DNA from: JAZNUH01 sp045592225 | Lineage (GTDB): Bacteria > Bacillota > Clostridia > UMGS1883 > UMGS1540 | Direction: 5' to 3' | Length of the DNA stretch: 19,453 bases | NCBI GenBank assembly: GCA_045592225.1 | Contig: JAZNUH010000019.1 | Span: forward strand, 1 to 19,453 | In this document: piece after piece, positions 14,702 through 19,453 of the stretch | Layout of the letters: every line of letters starts with the position of its first letter | How positions within the stretch are numbered: the first letter of the stretch is position 1 | Translations under genes and position numbers: made by a program | The notes under the pieces: model-generated | Seen by the model: only the letters and a program-made list of their open reading frames with translations | What the model was told of the DNA's origin: nothing | Databases searched by the model: none

Positions 14702-16570
14702 TTGCCTAAAATATTAAAAAGCATAAGCTTTTACATTATTCTGTTTGTTGTAGTTTTTCTTATTTACAGCACAATCAGTTCGGGCGGAGGAATTTCGCAA
14801 ATCAGCTTCAGCGAGTTTGAAGGCTTGCTCAGAAGTGAAAAAATAAAAGAGATTGTAATAGAGGAAAATAGCGTAACCGCTACTCTTTATGCAAAGGAAA
14901 AGGGTGCGGACGGTAAAGAATATAAGGAAGTTACTACTAAAATAGCATCTGTTGATATTTTGTATCAGCAGGTAGGTACCGTGCTTGCTGACCAGAGCCA
15001 GAGAGATGTTCTGGAAATTACAATGGCACCGCCAGAGGAAATGCCGTTCTGGCTTTCCATGCTGCCTACTTTGATTATAATAATAACAATAGTTCTGTTC
15101 TGGTATTTCTTTATGCAGCAGTCCCAGGGCGGAGGCGGAAAGATGTCCTCTTTCGGAAAGAGCCGTGCAAAGAAAATGACAGATACATCCAAAAAGCACA
15201 CATTCAAGGATGTTGCAGGTGCTGACGAGGAAAAAGAAGAACTTCAGGAGATTGTTGAGTTTTTAAAAGCGCCTTCGCGTTTTACAGAACTTGGTGCACG
15301 TATTCCAAAGGGTGTACTGCTTGTAGGTCCTCCGGGAACAGGTAAAACACTCCTTGCCAAGGCTGTTGCAGGCGAAGCAAATGTACCCTTCTTCAGCATA
15401 AGCGGCAGTGACTTTGTTGAAATGTTCGTGGGTGTTGGTGCATCACGAGTTCGTGACCTTTTTGACAATGCAAAGAAAAACTCTCCCTGTATAGTGTTTA
15501 TAGATGAAATTGACGCGGTTGGACGTCGCAGAGGTGCAGGCCTTGGCGGCGGACACGATGAAAGAGAACAGACACTCAATCAGCTGCTTGTTGAAATGGA
15601 CGGCTTTACACAGAATGAAAATATAATAGTTATTGCTGCTACTAACCGTGCAGATATTCTTGACCCTGCATTACTGCGTCCCGGCAGATTTGACAGACAG
15701 GTTTATGTCGGAATTCCCGACCATAAGGGAAGAGAAGCAATACTCAAAGTACATGCGCAGAATAAACCTATTGCACCCGAGGTTTCTCTTGAAAACGTTG
15801 CTAAAACAACATACGGGTTTACAGGTGCAGACCTTGAAAACCTGCTTAACGAAGCGGCTCTTCTGACAGCGCGCAACAGAAAGAAGCAGATAACAATGAA
15901 AGAACTTGACGAGGCAATGCTCAAGGTGGTTATGGGAACAGAGAAAAAGAGCCGTGTTGTTAAAGAATACGATAAAAAGACAACGGCATATCACGAAGCA
16001 GGCCACGCAATTGCTTCACATATTCTGCCTACTCAGGACCCTGTTCATCAGGTATCTATTATTCCCAGAGGCAGAGCAGGCGGATTTACCATGTCATTGC
16101 CCGACAGTGACAAGCAGTATGTTTCCAAAAAGGAAATGCTGGACGATATTGTTGTATGTCTTGCAGGTCGTGTAGCAGAAGAAGTTGTGTTTGATGAAAT
16201 TTCCACAGGTGCATCAAGTGATTTACAGAAAGTAACCGATATTGCAACAAAAATGGTAACTAAATACGGTATGAGTGAAAAGCTTGGTTCTATGACCTTT
16301 GGTTCGGATAATGACGAGGTGTTCCTTGGCAGAGATTACGGTCATGCCCGTAACTACAGTGAAGCTACCGCTGCTGAAATTGATGCGGAAATAAGCTGTA
16401 TTGTAAAAGAAAGCTACAAGAGAACTCAGCAGCTTATAAAAGATAATATGGATAAGCTTGACAGAGTTGCTATGGCACTTTTGGAACACGAAAAGCTTGA
16501 TGGTGCTGAATTTATAAAAGCATTCGACGGTGTTACAGAACAGGTAGAAGCAGAAAAAGAAGAGGAGTAA
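14702..16570 (+). CDS. ftsH: ATP-dependent zinc metalloprotease FtsH
   Basis: A 622-residue membrane protease that extracts and degrades misfolded or regulated membrane and cytosolic proteins as a hexamer. Membrane segments are at about 6-24 and 117-138, enclosing an outer domain of about 90 residues. A Gly-rich linker leads to the AAA+ domain: Walker A GPPGTGKT (209-216), pore motif MFVGVGASRVRD (241-252), Walker B VFIDEID (265-271), and the second region of homology TNRADILDPALLRPGRFDRQ (314-333). The protease domain has the zinc site HEAGH (431-435) and the third ligand in SSDLQ (D507). The start is TTG at 14702, since the next Met is residue 108; AAAGGGGG at 14685-14692 is 9 bases upstream. 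All catalytic residues are intact. Confidence 0.97.
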   Translation: MPKILKSISFYIILFVVVFLIYSTISSGGGISQISFSEFEGLLRSEKIKEIVIEENSVTATLYAKEKGADGKEYKEVTTKIASVDILYQQVGTVLADQSQRDVLEITMAPPEEMPFWLSMLPTLIIIITIVLFWYFFMQQSQGGGGKMSSFGKSRAKKMTDTSKKHTFKDVAGADEEKEELQEIVEFLKAPSRFTELGARIPKGVLLVGPPGTGKTLLAKAVAGEANVPFFSISGSDFVEMFVGVGASRVRDLFDNAKKNSPCIVFIDEIDAVGRRRGAGLGGGHDEREQTLNQLLVEMDGFTQNENIIVIAATNRADILDPALLRPGRFDRQVYVGIPDHKGREAILKVHAQNKPIAPEVSLENVAKTTYGFTGADLENLLNEAALLTARNRKKQITMKELDEAMLKVVMGTEKKSRVVKEYDKKTTAYHEAGHAIASHILPTQDPVHQVSIIPRGRAGGFTMSLPDSDKQYVSKKEMLDDIVVCLAGRVAEEVVFDEISTGASSDLQKVTDIATKMVTKYGMSEKLGSMTFGSDNDEVFLGRDYGHARNYSEATAAEIDAEISCIVKESYKRTQQLIKDNMDKLDRVAMALLEHEKLDGAEFIKAFDGVTEQVEAEKEEE

Positions 16571-16575
16571 TAATC

Positions 16576-17955
16576 TTGAAGGATTTATGTTTTGATAAAA
16601 AAATAGTCTGGACAGAACACAAAGAGCTCAAACAGGAAATCTTTGATTTTTGTGAAGGCTACAAAAAGTTTTTAAATAATGCAAAAACAGAACGTGAGTT
16701 TACAAAAAATACTGTTATTGCTGCAGAGGCAAAAGGTTTTGTGCCTCTTGAAACAAAATCTGCTCTTAAAGCGGGGGATAGAGTTTACCTTGTTAACCGC
16801 GGCAAAAATGTATTGCTTGCTGTAATAGGCAAGGAGGATATTGAAAAGGGTATTAATCTTGTTGCGGCGCATATTGATTCACCCCGACTTGATATTAAGC
16901 CATCACCTCTTTTTGAGGATGGCGGAATGGCATTTCTTAAAACCCATTACTATGGCGGAATAAGAAAATACCAGTGGGTTTCCACACCTCTTGCGATGCA
17001 TGGCACAGTTATTTTAAAAAACGGTGAAAGTGTTGATATTGCCATTGGTGACGAGGGTGATGATTTAACCTTTACCATCAATGACCTTTTGCCGCATCTT
17101 GCAGTTGAACAGAGTAAAAAGAATTTGCGCGAGGCATTTGATGCAGAAAACTTCCATATTCTTGTTGGCAGCATTCCTGTTGATGAAGAAGATGTAAAAG
17201 AACCTGTTAAAATGGCTGTGATGCAGTATTTAAATGATAAGTACGGCATGATTGAAGAGGATTTCTTAAGTGCAGAAATCGAAATGGTACCTGCATTTGA
17301 TGTAAAGGATGTAGGCTTTGACCGTGGTATGATAGGCGGAGCAGGTCAGGATGACAGAGTGTGTGCATACACCGCACTTGAGGCGATTTTTGAAACGGAT
17401 AATCCAGAAAAAACTGCGGTTTGTCTGCTTATAGATAAAGAAGAAATAGGCAGTATGGGTAATACCGGCGCTCGCTCACATTTCTTTGAAGATACCCTTG
17501 CGGAAATATGTGCTCGAATAAAGGATAACTATTCTGATATTGTTTTAAGACGTTGCCTTGGTGCATCAAAGTGCTTGTCTGCAGATGTTTGCTCTGCATT
17601 TGACCCTAATTACGCATCGGTTAGTGACAAGAAAAACAGCGCATACGCAGGCTATGGTGTAGCGGTTGTAAAATACACAGGTTCAGGCGGTAAAGGCGGT
17701 GCAAGTGATGCATCAGCAGAACTTGTTGCACATATCCGCACAATCTTTGATAAAAACAGTGTTTCATGGCAGATGGGTGAGCTTGGTAAGGTAGACGTAG
17801 GCGGCGGAGGCACAGTTTCGCAGTTTATAGCAAATCTTAATGTGGATACTATTGATTGCGGCACACCTGTTCTGGCAATGCATTCGCCTTTTGAAGTTAC
17901 ATCTAAAGCTGATGTTTATATGACATATAAGGCTTACAAGACATTTTATAAATAA
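16576..17955 (+). CDS. apeB: M18-family aminopeptidase
   Basis: A 459-residue cytosolic di-zinc aminopeptidase of the M18 (aspartyl aminopeptidase) family, which trims N-terminal residues from peptides. Expected metal and catalytic residues are seen in AAHIDSPRLDIKP (H99, D101), GGAGQDDRVCAYTA (D259/D260), DKEEIGSMGNTGARS (E289, E290), CLSADVCSAFDPNY (D337) and AMHSPFEV (H436). The Gly-rich segment GSGGKGGASDASAE lies at 369-382. The start is TTG at 16576, only 5 bases after the ftsH stop, with the binding site (GAGGAG, 16561-16566) inside the end of ftsH, so translation is probably coupled. The next Met is residue 118, too late. Pairing of this peptidase with FtsH in one unit suggests sequential protein breakdown, which is an inference. 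Confidence 0.93.
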   Translation: MKDLCFDKKIVWTEHKELKQEIFDFCEGYKKFLNNAKTEREFTKNTVIAAEAKGFVPLETKSALKAGDRVYLVNRGKNVLLAVIGKEDIEKGINLVAAHIDSPRLDIKPSPLFEDGGMAFLKTHYYGGIRKYQWVSTPLAMHGTVILKNGESVDIAIGDEGDDLTFTINDLLPHLAVEQSKKNLREAFDAENFHILVGSIPVDEEDVKEPVKMAVMQYLNDKYGMIEEDFLSAEIEMVPAFDVKDVGFDRGMIGGAGQDDRVCAYTALEAIFETDNPEKTAVCLLIDKEEIGSMGNTGARSHFFEDTLAEICARIKDNYSDIVLRRCLGASKCLSADVCSAFDPNYASVSDKKNSAYAGYGVAVVKYTGSGGKGGASDASAELVAHIRTIFDKNSVSWQMGELGKVDVGGGGTVSQFIANLNVDTIDCGTPVLAMHSPFEVTSKADVYMTYKAYKTFYK

Positions 17956-17965
17956 CAGCAATTAA

Positions 17966-17996
17966 AGCAGAAAAATCTTTTGTGGATTTTTCTGCT
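17966..17996 (+). terminator. Terminator after the M18 aminopeptidase gene
   Basis: A 12-bp stem AGCAGAAAAATC (17966-17977) with GATTTTTCTGCT (17985-17996), a 7-base loop and a short T/C-rich tail (CTTCTTT). The tail is not a pure T run, so read-through into the next gene is possible. Confidence 0.75.
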
Positions 17997-18016
17997 CTTC
18001 TTTGGAGCGTGAGATA

Positions 18017-19255
18017 ATGCATAATGCAAAATATAAACATAGTGTAATATTGTCCTGGATGGCTTTTGTAATGTATGCAGTTGCAACCTTTACAAAAATT
18101 AATTACAGTGCATCAATATCCTTTCTTATAAAGGAAAACATTTTTACAAAGACACAGTCTGGTGTAATTGCAGCGGCATTTTACCTGGTTTATGGTGTGG
18201 GACAAATCTTTTGTGCAAAGCTTATAGACAAGTATTCTCCTTATCGTGTGGGTATTGTAGGTCTTTTGGGATGCCTTGCGTGTAATGCGGCATTGTGCTT
18301 AACCTGCAGTTATGAATGGGTGCTTCTGCTTTGGACATTAAACGGTGCTTTTGGTTGGGTGTTCTGGCCGGGACTGGTGCGCATGGTGTCCGAGTGTGTT
18401 CATCCTGTTGAACGTAAGTTTGCAACGAATCTTCTTACAACGTCAATTGCTGTCGGAGGTATACTCAGCTATCTTTGTACTTCGCCGATTCTTGAAAGAT
18501 TTGGGTGGAGTGGAGTTTTTGCACTTAACTCAATTGTTATTCTGATCACTTTGGTTTTGTGGCTGTGTGTAATGTTTTATACAGAAAAGGTGCTCTATAA
18601 GGTCAAGACAGAAAGTAAAAATAATTCTGTTATGCCGGTGGGTGATTTTATTAAGCTTAGCTTTAAAAGTGGACTTATACTTCTTACCCTTGTTTTGTTT
18701 ATAAGAGCGATTTTGGATAACGGTCTTAAAACCTGGTTCCCGACAATGATGATGGAAAGCTACAACATTTCAACCGTAACGGCAGGAATACAGACTGCGC
18801 TGGTATATATTTTTAATATTGCAGGGATGTTCCTCATTACTCCTGTTATATCAAAAATGAAAAATGAATCGACGATGACGGCAGTGCTTCTTATTGCTGT
18901 ATTACCCTTTGCGTGCATTATGCTAAAAATCGGAAATGTACATCAGCTGCTTGCTTTTGGAGCTTTCGCTGTGATTACAACACTTACATATACCTTAAAC
19001 GGTGTTCAGGTTATGATTTCGTCTGCATTCGCTGAAAAAGGTTTAAACTGTAGCGGAAGCGTTGCGGCACTTCTGAACGGATTTGCCAGCCTTGGTGTAC
19101 TTGCAGCAAGTGTATTTTTTGGATATGTAGCTGAAAATTATAACTGGTATTCGGTTGTGCTGATAGCTGTTATACTGATTATTGCGGCATTATTTATTTG
19201 TTTGCCGGCGTATTTTATGTGGAAGAAATTCAAATCATCGAACCAAAGCAATTGA
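18017..19255 (+). CDS. Major facilitator superfamily transporter
   Basis: A 412-residue transporter with about twelve hydrophobic segments. The ATG at 18017 is chosen with GGAG at 18004-18007 as binding site; an in-frame TTG at 18002 overlaps that site and is less likely. N-terminal features include NYSASISFLIKE after segment 1, and YLVYGVGQIFCAKLIDKYSPYRVGIVG, in which the loop between segments 2 and 3 has the MFS pattern with D and R. GAFGWVFWPGLVRMVSE lies in segment 4 and a polar central loop separates the two halves. KTWFPTMMMESYNI, opening the second half, resembles the sugar-phosphate (GlpT/UhpC-like) branch, but I cannot name the substrate. It seems to be a single gene between two terminators, with no clear promoter of its own. 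Confidence 0.85.
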   Translation: MHNAKYKHSVILSWMAFVMYAVATFTKINYSASISFLIKENIFTKTQSGVIAAAFYLVYGVGQIFCAKLIDKYSPYRVGIVGLLGCLACNAALCLTCSYEWVLLLWTLNGAFGWVFWPGLVRMVSECVHPVERKFATNLLTTSIAVGGILSYLCTSPILERFGWSGVFALNSIVILITLVLWLCVMFYTEKVLYKVKTESKNNSVMPVGDFIKLSFKSGLILLTLVLFIRAILDNGLKTWFPTMMMESYNISTVTAGIQTALVYIFNIAGMFLITPVISKMKNESTMTAVLLIAVLPFACIMLKIGNVHQLLAFGAFAVITTLTYTLNGVQVMISSAFAEKGLNCSGSVAALLNGFASLGVLAASVFFGYVAENYNWYSVVLIAVILIIAALFICLPAYFMWKKFKSSNQSN

Positions 19256-19272
19256 CTTGCTTTGGTTTTTTT
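19241..19272 (+). terminator. Rho-independent terminator of the MFS gene
   Basis: An 11-bp stem AACCAAAGCAA (19241-19251) with TTGCTTTGGTT (19257-19267), loop TTGAC, and a run of seven T at 19266-19272. The stop codon of the transporter (19253-19255) lies in the loop. Confidence 0.93.
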
Positions 19273-19292
19273 AATAAAATAAAAATATAAAA

Positions 19293-19318
19293 GGAACTTT
19301 CGAGTATAACTTAACGTC
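19293..19318 (+). promoter_or_regulatory. Possible ECF sigma-factor promoter
   Basis: GGAAC at 19293-19297 (continuing as GGAACTTT) and CGTC at 19315-19318 are separated by 17 bases, the pattern of many extracytoplasmic-function sigma promoters. A TATAAC at 19305-19310 could serve as a sigma-A -10 box instead, but no -35 box lies at the right distance. The element stands 24 bases before the ATG of the next gene. Confidence 0.4.
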
Positions 19319-19341
19319 AAATATGAAAAGGAGGAATTTGT

Positions 19342-19453
19342 ATGAAACATAAGAAAATTATTGCTGTATTACTTAGCTTGGTATTAATGTTACCTGCAGG
19401 AGTATGTGCTAATGACACAACCATAATCCCGCGCGAGCAAATTCCAATTGATA
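19342..19453 (+). CDS. Secreted protein, N-terminus only (3' truncated by window)
   Basis: The first 37 codons of a gene running out of the window. A very good binding site (AAAGGAGG, 19327-19334) lies 7 bases before the ATG. The N-terminus is a clear signal peptide: MKHKK, then the hydrophobic IIAVLLSLVLMLPAG, and a VCA-N cleavage site after about residue 23. The mature part seen so far (NDTTIIPREQIPID) is too short to identify a family. An exported envelope protein is likely, given the SLH genes at the other end of the window, but that is a guess. The frame has no stop codon up to the window end. Confidence 0.8.
   Translation, partial: MKHKKIIAVLLSLVLMLPAGVCANDTTIIPREQIPID

Noticed and set aside
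19411..19446. PREQ sequence shared by the last gene and the SLH domain of the first gene
   Set aside because: Four residues only; in SLH domains it follows the GYxDGxFxP motif, which is absent in the last gene's visible part.
1..19453. CRISPR arrays, insertion sequences, tRNA or rRNA genes
   Set aside because: No regularly spaced direct repeats, transposase-like proteins, or tRNA/rRNA signatures were seen on either strand.

Overview
The window reads as a low-GC, Gram-positive anaerobe of the Clostridia type. It has strong AGGAGG-class ribosome binding sites and several TTG starts. It carries S-layer-homology (SLH) proteins, the MurT/GatD lipid II amidation pair and a yybS-rplI-dnaB replication cluster. 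Species and habitat cannot be read from the sequence. Almost everything is on the + strand; only one gene (8863-9870) is on the - strand.

Layout. (1) 1-1493: the 3' end of one SLH protein gene, a hairpin, then a complete secreted three-SLH protein. (2) 1499-8877: the most notable part. A near-ideal promoter (1499-1527) is followed by about 600 bases with no plausible gene, higher G+C than its flanks and many compensating stems. I identify this as OLE RNA, the large structured bacterial RNA that sits beside the gene of its membrane partner OapA. The next gene (2153-2773) is indeed a small four-helix membrane protein of OapA type, followed by dxs and tlyA. From there hemolysin III/PAQR, murT, gatD and a DUF975 membrane protein follow with overlaps or gaps of 11-14 bases, up to a strong terminator at 8845-8877. 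This looks like one transcription unit joining a membrane-bound RNA-protein complex to isoprenoid supply and lipid II modification. (3) 8863-9870 (-): a convergent, membrane-anchored protein with two TPM domains. (4) 10009-17996: a second unit, DUF2232/yybS, rplI, dnaB, tilS, hpt, ftsH and an M18 aminopeptidase, ending in a terminator. The gene gdpP, often found between yybS and rplI, is absent. An internal promoter probably serves ftsH. (5) 18017-19272: an MFS transporter with its own terminator. (6) 19342-end: the start of a secreted protein, preceded by a sequence resembling an ECF sigma-factor promoter.

The RNA and its protein partner are a known but poorly understood system. The less described points are the operon content around them (lipid II amidation genes), a possible distant likeness of OapA to the DUF21/CNNM magnesium-transporter membrane domain, and altered signature residues in Dxs. 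All calls come from reading sequence and translations; no database search or folding program was run.
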